A stretch of DNA of 64,000 bases from Litoreibacter roseus (GCF_009811795.1 NZ_BLJE01000005.1:1-64000); one strand, 5' to 3'. Counted from the first letter of the stretch, positions 26,569-35,509 are shown. Numbers and translations are program-made. The notes: generated by a model from the sequence alone, not told the origin.

Positions 26569-26954
26569 CAGAAACCGACCCCTTCCTCGTCATCACCATC
26601 GCCGATTGGGGCAACCTTGTCCGGGCCTTTGCTCGATGACTTCAGCGTGCGCTTGCGATCTATCCGCTTGGGCAGGCTTTCCCGGTCGAGCAGCAATCCG
26701 GTGTCATCTGTACCCGCGTCCAGGAAGTCTGAAATACGGTCGATCTCGCCCAGGACGAGGCACGCCATGGCGAGCGTGCCGATGCTTACACCGTCATCGC
26801 CCTTCTCGAGCCGGGCCACGGTGCTTTCGGACACACCGATCCGCTCCGCAAAGTCCTTCACGGAGATCCGCCGCTTCAACCGCGCCGTCTTGATATTTGC
26901 GCCCAGAGCCTCCAAGGATCGCCGTGCGCTGACTGAGTTCATTTTAACCGCCAT
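26568..26954 (-). CDS. hipB: HipB-like antitoxin, XRE-type DNA-binding protein
   Basis: 128 residues with an XRE helix-turn-helix (KRRISVKDFAERIGVSESTV around residues 28-47, then ARLEKGDDGVSIGTL) and a long acidic/basic C-terminal tail ending DDEEGVGF. HipB proteins bind and inhibit the kinase and repress their own promoter. The ATG at 26942 (MNSVSARR) preceded by GGCGG is an alternative start. A direct-repeat operator lies at the 5' end, and the upstream copy covers the distal start codon, which favours the inner start. Confidence 0.82.
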   Translation of the reverse strand: MAVKMNSVSARRSLEALGANIKTARLKRRISVKDFAERIGVSESTVARLEKGDDGVSIGTLAMACLVLGEIDRISDFLDAGTDDTGLLLDRESLPKRIDRKRTLKSSSKGPDKVAPIGDGDDEEGVGF

Positions 26955-26992
26955 ATCTGACGTCCAAACATAATTTAACCGTCAAATATGAC
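26943..26992. promoter_or_regulatory. HipB operator candidate: two direct repeats
   Basis: Two 19-base direct repeats, TTTAACCGCCATATCTGAC at 26943-26961 and TTTAACCGTCAAATATGAC at 26974-26992, are spaced 31 bases apart (three helical turns). The second contains the perfect dyad GTCA-N4-TGAC. They overlap the hipB start region, as expected for autorepression. Confidence 0.65.
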
Positions 26993-27443
26993 TGATAGTG
27001 AAATTTCGTCCAATTAGCAAGCTCATCGTCGGATGTGCGGTCAGAAGCACTCCTGTCCGAAATCTGTCTACACGCTTCGGACAGGCGATGCCGAGTGTCG
27101 TGCACGGTTTGACAAAACCAGAGGTCTGGTGCTGTCGACAGCGGCGACGCCCCGGAACCGGAAGCAAGTGCCAACGATCTGAAGCTGAAATTCATAGTCT
27201 TAAGTGCGCGCCAGACGCGGAGATCGCGTTATGATTTTGCGAAACCACGGATGATACCTTTGCTCCCACTCTGGGTGCCGTTGTTGGAGGTTTCGTATTA
27301 TCTGAGGATTCAAAAGGGCGTCTCACTGCGGGTCGGGCTGTCGGCGAAGCGGAAGCCCCAGCGGGTCTTCCCCCTGACGGGCGTCCATCCCTGACGCGGA
27401 AGGGCTTGAAGATGCCGAGTGAACGGTACCGACCATGCGACTT
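26993..27443. other. Gene-free spacer between hipBA and a LysR gene
   Basis: 450 bases without a convincing gene. The stretch at 27250-27430 becomes GC-rich (cactgcgggtcgggctgtc) and marks the change in composition towards the conjugative-element side. An element boundary could lie here, but I found no direct repeat or tRNA end to prove it. Confidence 0.4.
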
Positions 27444-28280
27444 CTACCCAATGGCGCCGATCAACAGGTCAGCCACAGCACGCACGGCTGGCGCATCCTT
27501 CAAGTCGGCGTGAATGACCAGCCAGACGGGCCTGGGATCGGGTTGCTGCTCGGTGACTCGGATGAGGGTTCGGCTGTGCTCCGCCATAACACAGGGCAAC
27601 AGCGCGACGCCGAGACCGGCCTCAGCCGCGGCGCGTTGGCTATGAAAGTCGCCGGTAAGCAGGTCGAGCGGGCGTTCTTTCGCAAACTCTTCCAGCCAGC
27701 GCTGTTGCGGAACATGGGCAAGTGTGTCGTCGAAGGCTATGAAACGCCACCGATGCTGCGGAAGTCCCGCGATAGACCGATTGGCATAGAGCGCGAAAGA
27801 GACCGAGCCGATGCGCCGCACGATGTTATGCCGTCCCTGCGGCTCGACCATGCGGACGGCTAGATCCGCCTCTCCGCTATCAAGCGAGGCCAGATGCGAA
27901 TTGGCGGACAGCACGATCTGCAGGTCCGGATGCGCCGCGCGTAGATCACTCAGCGCCGGAATTATAATCTCGCTGACGAGTACGGGCGGCGCCGTCAGCC
28001 TGACCCGGCCGGTCAGGGTACTTTCAGCGGCGCGGACCAGACGTTCGATGCGGTACGCCTGACGTTCCATCTCCAGAGCGACCTCGGCAACCTCTCGCCC
28101 CTTCTCTGTCAGCGGCGTGGAACGGGCGAGACGCCGCACCAGCTTATGGCCAAGGCTTGCCTCCAATGCACTGATCCGGCGCGACACTGTAGCATGGTTC
28201 ACGCCCAACGCGCGCGCTGCACCAGCCAATGAGCTTTCGCGGTGCAACACCGCCAGAACATGTAAATCGCGCCAATCCAT
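27444..28280 (-). CDS. LysR-family transcriptional regulator
   Basis: 278 residues: helix-turn-helix at residues 5-60 (HRESSLAGAARALGVNHATV, SRRISALEASLG) and effector-binding domain from VRLTAPPVLVSEIIIP. It is divergent from the aldo/keto reductase gene that starts at 28378, with a 97-base intergenic region. This is the classical arrangement in which the LysR protein controls the neighbour. The effector is unknown; no striking dyad was seen in the gap. Confidence 0.85.
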   Translation of the reverse strand: MDWRDLHVLAVLHRESSLAGAARALGVNHATVSRRISALEASLGHKLVRRLARSTPLTEKGREVAEVALEMERQAYRIERLVRAAESTLTGRVRLTAPPVLVSEIIIPALSDLRAAHPDLQIVLSANSHLASLDSGEADLAVRMVEPQGRHNIVRRIGSVSFALYANRSIAGLPQHRWRFIAFDDTLAHVPQQRWLEEFAKERPLDLLTGDFHSQRAAAEAGLGVALLPCVMAEHSRTLIRVTEQQPDPRPVWLVIHADLKDAPAVRAVADLLIGAIG

Positions 28281-28377
28281 TTGATCGTTTTTGCACAGAT
28301 GCCGTGACGAGAGAACGAATTTTCAGCAGGACCTTGGCCTGCCACATCTCGTCGCAACGATAGATTGGAGCAATACG

Positions 28378-29361
28378 ATGATCCCGACCCTTCCGCTCGG
28401 AGCCGACGGCCCAGTTTTGCCTGCGCTCGGTCTAGGCTGCATGGGCATGTCCGAATTCTATGGCGAAACTGATGACAAACGGTCGCTGCTTGTCCTCCGG
28501 CGCGCCCATGAGCTCGGCGTGCGGATGTTCGACACCGCTGACATGTACGGCAATGGCCACAATGAAGAGCTGCTAGCCCGCTTTCTCAGCGAAGGCGGCC
28601 GCGATAGTGCCTTGGTCGCCACCAAGTTCGGCATCCGCAAGGCGCCGGGCGAGTATGCCCGAACGATCGATAACAGCACGGAATACATCCGCGAAGCCTG
28701 CGAGGCGTCTTTGCAGCGCCTCGGAGTCGAACGGATCGCCCTTTACTACGTCCACCGCGCCGAAACCGGGCGGCCGATCGAAGACACCATGATGGCGCTT
28801 GCCAATCTGGTGCAGGCCGGCAAGATCGCCCGCATCGGTCTAAGCGAAGTCTCCGACGATACGTTGCGCCGCGCCCATACCGTCCATCCCGTGGCAGCTG
28901 TGCAGAGCGAATATTCGTTGACCACCCGTGACATGGAAGCTGAAATGCTGCCCGCCTGCCGGGAACTAGAAATAGCCTTCGTCGCCTACAGCCCGCTGGG
29001 GCGAGGATTGCTGTCGGGCGCTTTCGATCTTGACGCCCTCTCCGAAAGCGATTTCCGCCGGAACCTGCCGCGCTTCAGCAGCTCCACAATGGAGGAAAAT
29101 CTTACCCGCCTCGATACGCTCCGCGTCATCGCCGATCGACGCGAGGCCACCCCTGCGCAAGTCGCGCTCGCCTGGGTGCTGGCCAAAGGGGTGTTCGCAA
29201 TCCCTGGCACCAAGCAGCTGAGTTATCTGGAACAGAATGTCGCCGCCGCCAGTCTACGCCTGTCGCCCGACGATATCGCAAGACTCGACCGCGCCTATGC
29301 GCCGGGCAGCTTCATCGGCGAACGCTACACCGCCGAGGGCATGAAGGGCGTCAACGCATGA
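28378..29361 (+). CDS. Aldo/keto reductase
   Basis: 327 residues from the ATG at 28378 (TTGGAG upstream). AKR signatures are intact: GLGCMGMSEFYG loop, FDTADMYGNGHNE with Asp and Tyr, ATKFGI with Lys, YYVHRAE with His, IGLSEVS cofactor segment, and YSPLGRGLLSG near residue 205. It belongs to the group that reduces aldehydes such as methylglyoxal with NADPH (YajO/AKR13-like); the exact substrate is uncertain. It is under probable control of the divergent LysR gene. Unlike the reductase at 2480-3400, no cofactor loop is missing. Confidence 0.88.
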   Translation: MIPTLPLGADGPVLPALGLGCMGMSEFYGETDDKRSLLVLRRAHELGVRMFDTADMYGNGHNEELLARFLSEGGRDSALVATKFGIRKAPGEYARTIDNSTEYIREACEASLQRLGVERIALYYVHRAETGRPIEDTMMALANLVQAGKIARIGLSEVSDDTLRRAHTVHPVAAVQSEYSLTTRDMEAEMLPACRELEIAFVAYSPLGRGLLSGAFDLDALSESDFRRNLPRFSSSTMEENLTRLDTLRVIADRREATPAQVALAWVLAKGVFAIPGTKQLSYLEQNVAAASLRLSPDDIARLDRAYAPGSFIGERYTAEGMKGVNA

Positions 29362-29455
29362 CTCTCGCGACGGACCGCCTCGTCCCACATGCTTGCGGAT
29401 CTGTGACCACAGCTTGATGCGTGTCGGAGAGTGAGAGGCCTGCGGCTGTCGCTGT

Positions 29456-29498
29456 GACGGGTTTGGAGGTCGAGAGAGAGGCTCTCGGACCGCCCGTC
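29456..29498 (+). promoter_or_regulatory. Structured leader hairpin of the DUF932 gene (copy A)
   Basis: Outer stem GACGGG (29456-29461) with CCCGTC (29493-29498); inner stem GGTC-GAGAG (29468-29476) with CTCTC-g-GACC (29482-29491). The Shine-Dalgarno GGAGAA follows directly, 13 bases before the ATG. An almost identical leader with changed inner bases but conserved pairing precedes the ParB-like gene at 32242. This suggests a cis-acting RNA element that controls translation. Confidence 0.7.
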
Positions 29499-29511
29499 AT
29501 GGAGAATAGCC

Positions 29512-30705
29512 ATGACAGCGATTGAGATCATGAACGACCGCCCCGAGAGCGGCGGCTACAAGGTGGATGTGTCCCGTGGCGGGCATAACGGGCGGGTATC
29601 GTCCGAATGGTTTTCCCGGCCCGACGACGAGAAGTATCTCTCCCTCTCGGACCTATATGCCTCGGTCAAAGGCCGCGCCGAACGGAGCAAGACGCGGACG
29701 GTCGAGAGCGCGGCGATCCGCGTCGAGGCCCATCGCGACGATCCGGAGAAGTTGGGGCTCGTCCTTCCGGACGCCGAGACGCCGGTCGCGCCAACCCATT
29801 GGAGCTTCGGGCAACTCGCAAGCCTCGTCGGCGCGCCGGCAGCCTATCTGCGTCAGCTTCCGGCGCCGCTCGCGGGCATCAACCTGCAATACGGCCTCAC
29901 CAACCACCGCGCCGAGCAGCTCAAGACGATGGAGGTTGCCAACGGTCGCACCGAGCTGCGCGCTGTGACTGGCCCGGACTATGGTCGCATCTATGACCAT
30001 GAACTCGTCTCTGCCGTCCAGCGTATCGCAGGCGATGGCGTCGGCGAAACTCGCTGGAAGGTGCCGGGCGTCCTCGACTGGTCCACCGGCATTTACAACC
30101 CGGTGGTCGACGTCACCAAGGACACGACCACGCTCTACGCCTCCGACCGCGACGTCTTCCTCTTCCTGGTCGACGACATGAATCCGATCGAGGCGGGCAT
30201 GCTGCCCGACGGCTCTCCCGATCTCTTCTTCCGGGGATTCTACTGTTGGAACTCGGAGGTCGGCGCCAAGACGCTCGGCATCGCGAGCTTCTATCTCCGC
30301 GCCGTCTGCCAGAACCGCAATCTCTGGGGCGTCGAGGACTTCCAGGAGATCACGATCCGGCATTCCAAATACGCCGCGAACCGCTTCGCGCACGAGGCGG
30401 CCCCGGCGCTGGCGAACTTCGCAGACTCGTCGCCGAAGCCCTTCGTCCTGGGCATCCGGTCAGCACGCGAGCGGATCGTCGCGCGCAGCGACGACGACCG
30501 CACCGACTTCCTGCGCAAGCGGGGATTTTCGAAGACGGAGATCGGCAAGATCGTCGAGACAGTTCTCGCGGAGGAAGGCCGCCCGCCTGAGAGTGTCTTC
30601 GACTTCGTGCAGGGTATCACCGCTGTCGCGCGGTCCAAGCCGCAGCAGGATGCACGGCTCACCATGGAAACCCGCGCCAAGAAGCTGCTGGAACAGGCGG
30701 CGTGA
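29512..30705 (+). CDS. DUF932 domain protein of the conjugative backbone
   Basis: 397 residues. The central part (LQYGLTNHRAEQLKTMEV, GPDYGRIYDHELVSAVQRIA, FFRGFYCWNSEVGAKTLG, RAVCQNRNLWGV) is typical of DUF932 proteins found on phages, plasmids and integrative elements. The biochemical role is unknown; a part in element replication or recombination is often supposed. The start follows GGAGAATAGCC at 29512. It shares its leader with the ParB-like gene, from which it is now separated by a two-gene cargo insertion. Confidence 0.85.
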   Translation: MTAIEIMNDRPESGGYKVDVSRGGHNGRVSSEWFSRPDDEKYLSLSDLYASVKGRAERSKTRTVESAAIRVEAHRDDPEKLGLVLPDAETPVAPTHWSFGQLASLVGAPAAYLRQLPAPLAGINLQYGLTNHRAEQLKTMEVANGRTELRAVTGPDYGRIYDHELVSAVQRIAGDGVGETRWKVPGVLDWSTGIYNPVVDVTKDTTTLYASDRDVFLFLVDDMNPIEAGMLPDGSPDLFFRGFYCWNSEVGAKTLGIASFYLRAVCQNRNLWGVEDFQEITIRHSKYAANRFAHEAAPALANFADSSPKPFVLGIRSARERIVARSDDDRTDFLRKRGFSKTEIGKIVETVLAEEGRPPESVFDFVQGITAVARSKPQQDARLTMETRAKKLLEQAA

Positions 30706-30751
30706 TCAAGCCTTCAAAACTGGTTTCCGACCGCATCTGACTCGTCTGAGC

Positions 30752-31651
30752 TTATGACGCCATCCGTCTCAAGACCGTCGCCCCCACTTGGTCGCGCAGC
30801 CAAATGTTCAACGGATCGGTCCGCCGTCGCTGATGCCAGCACAGGTGGACCGGCACCGGGTCGAGATCGAAGGGCAGCTTTGCAATAGCCAGGTTGAACC
30901 GCTTGGCATGCCAGCGGGCGATCGGATCCGGCATCGTGGCGAGCGCACCCGTCCGCGCGACGAGATCGGGGATCGAACCGAACCGGGGTGTCCATGCGAT
31001 CACCTCGCGGGTGTGCCCCATATTCGCAAGCCGCTGATCGGTGTATCCGGCCACTTCGTCCCGGAATCCCACCGCGACATGTGTGGACTTCAGATAGCTC
31101 TTGAGGGTGGTCGGCGGAGACACATCCGGTCGGTGCAGGATCACGAATGGCTGCTCCAATAAAGTGGACGCGCCGAGACCACGCGGCGGTGGCGGGGCGA
31201 CCGAGACGGCCAGATCCACACGGCCATCACCCACATCTTGCCAAACGGACTGATGGTCGACTTCCGCCACGCGCAGGACCACGCCGGGCGCGCGCTCGCG
31301 CAGGTCGGAGACGATATCGGCGAAGGCCATCTCGTGTACATCATCGGCAAGACCGATGCTGACTTGCGTCGAGATCAACTTCGGGTCGAACTCGGAATGG
31401 GTGAGCGCCTGATCGATCAGATGCAGTGAATCCCGTATCTCCAGCCAGAGCGCTTCGGCCCGCTGAGTCGGTTTGACCCCCTTCGGCGTCTTCTCGAATA
31501 GCCGATCACCCAGAATGTCCCGCAGCCGGGCGACGGACTGGCTGACAGCCGGCTGCGAACGCCCGAGGCGCTCCGCCGCGAGCCGCAAATTGCGCTCGGA
31601 CATGATCGCATCGAAGACGATCAACAGGTTCAGATCAGGTTTGGCACTCAT
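30752..31651 (-). CDS. LysR-family transcriptional regulator (cargo)
   Basis: 299 residues, NodD-like layout: helix-turn-helix (LRLAAERLGRSQPAVSQSVA near residues 20-45), hinge, and effector domain (VSIGLADDVHEMAFADIVSD). It is divergent from the small NTF2-like gene at 31760 with a 108-base gap, forming a regulator-enzyme pair. The pair interrupts the backbone between the DUF932 and ParB-like genes, so it was probably added to the element later. The inducer is unknown. Confidence 0.85.
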   Translation of the reverse strand: MSAKPDLNLLIVFDAIMSERNLRLAAERLGRSQPAVSQSVARLRDILGDRLFEKTPKGVKPTQRAEALWLEIRDSLHLIDQALTHSEFDPKLISTQVSIGLADDVHEMAFADIVSDLRERAPGVVLRVAEVDHQSVWQDVGDGRVDLAVSVAPPPPRGLGASTLLEQPFVILHRPDVSPPTTLKSYLKSTHVAVGFRDEVAGYTDQRLANMGHTREVIAWTPRFGSIPDLVARTGALATMPDPIARWHAKRFNLAIAKLPFDLDPVPVHLCWHQRRRTDPLNIWLRDQVGATVLRRMAS

Positions 31652-31759
31652 AATAAATGCTTATGATACTCACTAACTCCTTCGATTGGAAGATATGAGG
31701 CCAGAGCGGTACTTTCAGATCATCAGAAATCAAGCCACACAGATGAAAGGATCGAAACC

Positions 31760-32161
31760 GTGATCACCTCCAACCTCCGCATCAACCAACTCAGCGACGA
31801 CGCCTATCAGAGCTATCTGCGCTACCTGGAAGTGCTCGATGACAAGGATATCGACGCCTATGCGGCCTTCCTCGCCGACGATGTGTCGATCCAGTTCGGC
31901 AACGCGCCAGCCGTCGAAGGCAAGGCCGCCGTCGTCGAAATGCTCGGCGGCTACTGGCAGAGCTTCAAGAGCATCGAGCACGACCTGACCAACATCTACG
32001 GCACCGATCGGTCCTACGTCCTCGAAGCGCTCAATCACTACGAGCGACATGACGGGAAAAAGGTCACGGTTCGTGCCGTCGCCTTCACCGACAAGGACGA
32101 GGACGGTCTCGTGTCTTCGATCCGCGTGTTCGGGGACACGTCGGCGCTCTTCGAAGCCTAG
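31760..32161 (+). CDS. NTF2-like (SnoaL-type) protein
   Basis: 133 residues from a GTG at 31760 after AAAGG. The cone-shaped NTF2 fold is suggested by YLEVLDDKDIDAYAAFLADD, the following VSIQFGNAPAVEGKAAVVEM and strand-rich C-terminal part (VRAVAFTDKDEDGLVSSIRV). Members act as isomerases, hydrolases, dehydratases or binding proteins for small hydrophobic molecules; this one cannot be specified. It is regulated, by position, by the divergent LysR protein. Confidence 0.75.
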   Translation: MITSNLRINQLSDDAYQSYLRYLEVLDDKDIDAYAAFLADDVSIQFGNAPAVEGKAAVVEMLGGYWQSFKSIEHDLTNIYGTDRSYVLEALNHYERHDGKKVTVRAVAFTDKDEDGLVSSIRVFGDTSALFEA

Positions 32162-32187
32162 AGTGAGAGGAGTGCGGGTTTTTTCGT

Positions 32188-32228
32188 GACGGGTTTGGAG
32201 GTCAGAGAGAGTCTCGTGACCGCCCGTC
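32188..32228 (+). promoter_or_regulatory. Structured leader hairpin of the ParB-like gene (copy B)
   Basis: Outer stem GACGGG (32188-32193) with CCCGTC (32223-32228); inner GGTC-a-GAGA (32200-32208) with TCTC-gt-GACC (32212-32221). GGAGA follows immediately and the ATG is at 32242. Together with copy A the loop differs while the stems are kept. Confidence 0.7.
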
Positions 32229-32241
32229 GCGGAGAAATCCC

Positions 32242-34254
32242 ATGACGAAGTCCAAGAAGATCACCCTCAGCGCCTCGCGCGACATCCCCTTCAACAAGCT
32301 GGTCCTCAGCCAAGCCAATGTCCGGAAGGTCAAGGCCGGCGTTTCGATCGAGGAGCTGGCCGAGGATATCGCCCGGCGCACGCTCCTGTCGTCGATCACG
32401 GTCCGTCCTGTCCTCGACGATGAGGGCGCAGAAACCGGCATGTTCGAGATCCCGGCCGGCGGGCGCCGCTACCGCGCGCTCGAACTGCTCGTTAAACAGC
32501 GGCGTCTCAACAAGACAGCGCCCGTGCCTTGCATCGTGCGCACGGAAGGTCTGGCCGAGGAAGACAGTCTCGCCGAGAACATCCAGCGGGCGCCCTTGCA
32601 TCCGCTCGATCAGTTTCGCGCCTTCCAAGCGATGCGTGAGAAGGGCAAGTCCGAGGAGGAGATCGCCGCGGCCTTCTTCGTCTCGGTGGGTGTCGTCAAG
32701 CAACGCCTCAAGCTGGCCGCCGTCTCGGCGACACTGCTCGACGCCTATGCCGAAGAGGAGATGACGCTCGACCAGCTCATGGCCTTCACGGTCAATCCCG
32801 ACCATGAACGCCAGGAACAGGTCTGGGACGCGCTCAAGCAGCACTACAACAAGCAGCCTTACGAAATCCGCCGCATGCTGACCGAAGGCGCCGTGCGCGC
32901 CTCCGACCGGCGCGCGCAATTCGTGGGCCTCGACAATTATGTCGAGGCGGGCGGCGACGTGCTGCGCGATCTTTTCCAGACCGATGATGGTGGCTGGTTG
33001 CAGGACGCGGCGCTGCTCGAAACCATGGTCACCGAGAAGCTGAACGAGGAAGCCGAGGCTATCCGCGCCGAAGGCTGGCACTGGATCGAGGTCGGCACCG
33101 ACTTTCCTTACGGGCACACCTATGACCTGCGGCGCATTCGCGGCGAAGCCGAGCCGATGAGCGAGGAGGAAGAGAAGACCTACACCGCGCTCAAGGCGGA
33201 ATATGACAAGCTCGAAGATGAATACTCCGAGGCGGATGAGCTCCCCGAGGAGGTCGACGAACGGCTTGGCGAGATCGAGACGGCGATGGAAGCACTCCAG
33301 ACCCGTCCGATCCGGTTCGAGGCGGAAGACTACGCCATCGCGGGCGCCTTCGTCAGCATCGACGGCTCCGGCGGGGTGCGGGTCGAACGCGGCTATGTCC
33401 GGCCCGAAGACGAACCGGCAGTCGAGACGGAGGACGATCCGGTGGGCACAACCGTCGATCCCGATACGGACGATGCAGTCGCCGACGCATCCGAGCCGGT
33501 GATGGATCAGGACGAGGAAGACGATGACGACGGCACCAAGCCTCTGTCGGATCGCCTCGTCTGCGAACTGACCGTCCATCGCACGATGGCGCTGCGAGAT
33601 GCGCTCGCGAACGATCCGCAGCTGGCCGCGCTCGCTTGCCTGCATGCGATGGTCCTGCAGCTCTTCTACCACTACGGCCAGGACAGCTGCATCGAGATCA
33701 GCCCGCGCTCCACGCAGTTCGGATCACAAGCCCCGAACCTCGGCGAGTCTGCTTATGTCCAGTCGATCGATCTCGGCATCGAGACCTGGGCAAGCAACCT
33801 GCCGAAGCAACCAGAGGACCTGTGGGATGCGCTGACCGAATGGGACAGCGACAGCCGTGATGCGCTCTTCGCGCACTGCGTGGCGATGACGGTGAATGCT
33901 GTACAAGAGCCGCACCACCGCAAGCCGCGCCAGATCGCCCATGCCGATATCCTCGCATCGACGCTCGGTCTCGATATGGTGAAGGCGGGCTGGACGCCGA
34001 CGGCGGACAGCTATCTCGGTCGTGTGACCAAGGCCCAGATCCTCGCCGCGGTGCGCGAGGCGAAGGGCGACAAGGACGCCGACCGGATCGCCGGGTTCAA
34101 GAAGCCCGACATGGTCGAAGCGGCCGAGGAGCTGCTGGTGGGCACGGGCTGGCTCCCGCAGCCGCTCCGCACGACTCCGCTCGCCAAAGAACCCGACGAG
34201 CCGGAGTTCGAGATCGTCGAGGACGACGAGGCTGCACTCCAAGCTGCCGAGTGA
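32242..34254 (+). CDS. ParB/RepB/Spo0J-family protein of the conjugative backbone
   Basis: 670 residues. The N-terminal ParB/Srx-like domain (residues about 15-120) includes LSQANVRK, IPAGGRRYRALELL and the box II-like SLAENIQRAPLHPLDQ. It is followed by a helix-turn-helix (EEEIAAAFFVSVGVVKQRLK near 150). The long C-terminal part has acidic linkers (DEEDDDDG) and a domain that is conserved in element-borne ParB-like proteins. It is much longer than chromosomal ParB (about 300), and no ParA partner is adjacent. It may act in element maintenance or as a nuclease/CTPase; the role is not fixed. A strong terminator follows. Confidence 0.85.
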   Translation: MTKSKKITLSASRDIPFNKLVLSQANVRKVKAGVSIEELAEDIARRTLLSSITVRPVLDDEGAETGMFEIPAGGRRYRALELLVKQRRLNKTAPVPCIVRTEGLAEEDSLAENIQRAPLHPLDQFRAFQAMREKGKSEEEIAAAFFVSVGVVKQRLKLAAVSATLLDAYAEEEMTLDQLMAFTVNPDHERQEQVWDALKQHYNKQPYEIRRMLTEGAVRASDRRAQFVGLDNYVEAGGDVLRDLFQTDDGGWLQDAALLETMVTEKLNEEAEAIRAEGWHWIEVGTDFPYGHTYDLRRIRGEAEPMSEEEEKTYTALKAEYDKLEDEYSEADELPEEVDERLGEIETAMEALQTRPIRFEAEDYAIAGAFVSIDGSGGVRVERGYVRPEDEPAVETEDDPVGTTVDPDTDDAVADASEPVMDQDEEDDDDGTKPLSDRLVCELTVHRTMALRDALANDPQLAALACLHAMVLQLFYHYGQDSCIEISPRSTQFGSQAPNLGESAYVQSIDLGIETWASNLPKQPEDLWDALTEWDSDSRDALFAHCVAMTVNAVQEPHHRKPRQIAHADILASTLGLDMVKAGWTPTADSYLGRVTKAQILAAVREAKGDKDADRIAGFKKPDMVEAAEELLVGTGWLPQPLRTTPLAKEPDEPEFEIVEDDEAALQAAE

Positions 34255-34408
34255 TCGCACGGAGACAGGCGTTCGGCGGCGCGCGGTCGATGGTTCGATG
34301 CAACTGACTGGGCGATGATCGACCTGTCGCCGAAGCCGCCTTCGCCCACTTTCGAGCAGTAGGCGACCACCAACCGAGGGAGACGCTCCCCCAACTCCCT
34401 CACCCCGG

Positions 34409-34438
34409 GGGCCTGTCGGACGCGGCAGGCCCTTTTTT
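34409..34438 (+). terminator. Rho-independent terminator after the ParB-like gene
   Basis: Stem GGGCCTGTCG (34409-34418) pairs with CGGCAGGCCC (34423-34432) with one G-U pair and a four-base loop, followed by TTTTTT. It separates the ParB-like transcript from the Toprim gene. Confidence 0.85.
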
Positions 34439-34462
34439 CTGTGCATCATTCAGGAGAAAGAC

Positions 34463-35509
34463 ATGGACAGCCCCGCCGCAGACCTCTCGCAGAAGCTCAG
34501 CCGCGAGGCCGAGGCTGTATGCCGCCAGTACCTCTCCAATGGACGCAAGCACGGCAACTACTGGGTCGTCGGCGATGTCGACAATTCGCCGGGTCGCAGT
34601 CTCTATGTCCGGCTCACCGGGCCGACCCGCGGCAAGGGTGCGGCGGGCAAATGGACCGATGCCGCCACCGGCGAGCATGGCGATCTGCTCGACCTCATCG
34701 CCGCCAATCTCAATCTCTCGACGCTGCGCGACACGCTTGAGGAGGCGCGTCGCTTTTTGAGCCTGCCACGTCCCGAACCACCCGCGCGACAGCGACAAGA
34801 ATCTACTCCGCAAGGATCGCCCGAGGCAGCACGACGCTTATGGGCGATGGGCAAGCCGATCGCGGGCACGCTGGCAGAACGCTATCTCTCCGCACGCGGA
34901 CTGACGGACCTTCGAAGCGTGAGCGCGCTTCGGTTCCATCCGAATTGCTACTATTGGCGAGAAAAAGCGGATGCCTACGACACACCCGAAGCCTGGCCCG
35001 CACTGCTCGCCAAGGTCACCGACACTTCGGGAACCCTCATCGGCGTTCATCGGACCTGGCTTGATCCGCAGACAGCCGAAAAGGCTCCGCTCGATCCCAA
35101 CCGCAAGGCGATGGGCAATCTGCTCGGTCATGCCGTCAGGATCGGATCACCGGCCAACATTCTCGCTGTTGGCGAAGGCTTGGAGACGATGCTCTCCTTG
35201 AAGCTGGCACTTGCCGGTCTGCCGATTGCTGCGGCGCTGTCGGGCAATCATCTTGCAGCGTTCGATCCGCCGACCGATCTTCGCCGGCTCTATGTCGCCA
35301 TCGACAATGACGAGACTGGGCAGGCGGCTTTCGACGCACTGGCGGATCGCTTCGAAGGCTGTGATCTCCATCTGCTGCCCTTGCGTCCGATGCTGGACGA
35401 CTTCAACGGCGATCTCCTGAAATGCCCAATCGACGAGATGCGCAGCCATTTGCGTCCTCAGCTCTTGCCGGTCGATGTTCCGGCCTTGCTCGCCGTCGAG
35501 TCCGACTGA
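34463..35509 (+). CDS. Toprim-domain protein (primase-like)
   Basis: 348 residues with an ATG at 34463 after CAGGAGA. The N-terminal DUF7146-like part (ANYWVVGDV-like, WTDAATGEHGDLLDLIAA) is followed by the Toprim domain: GEGLETMLS near residue 236 with the catalytic Glu, and VAIDNDETGQAAFDAL near 278 with the metal-binding Asp pair. Such proteins are found in most alphaproteobacterial conjugative elements and are thought to assist priming of element DNA. It lies downstream of a terminator, so it has its own promoter. No helicase domain is present. Confidence 0.85.
   Translation: MDSPAADLSQKLSREAEAVCRQYLSNGRKHGNYWVVGDVDNSPGRSLYVRLTGPTRGKGAAGKWTDAATGEHGDLLDLIAANLNLSTLRDTLEEARRFLSLPRPEPPARQRQESTPQGSPEAARRLWAMGKPIAGTLAERYLSARGLTDLRSVSALRFHPNCYYWREKADAYDTPEAWPALLAKVTDTSGTLIGVHRTWLDPQTAEKAPLDPNRKAMGNLLGHAVRIGSPANILAVGEGLETMLSLKLALAGLPIAAALSGNHLAAFDPPTDLRRLYVAIDNDETGQAAFDALADRFEGCDLHLLPLRPMLDDFNGDLLKCPIDEMRSHLRPQLLPVDVPALLAVESD

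Noticed and set aside
26993-27443. Possible attachment site or tRNA end of the conjugative element
   Set aside because: Composition changes here, but no tRNA-like fold, direct repeat or integrase gene was found nearby.
32158-33672. 504-residue minus-strand frame opposite the ParB-like gene
   Set aside because: Shadow frame in GC-rich DNA with Arg/His/Val-rich text; the plus strand encodes a clear ParB domain.
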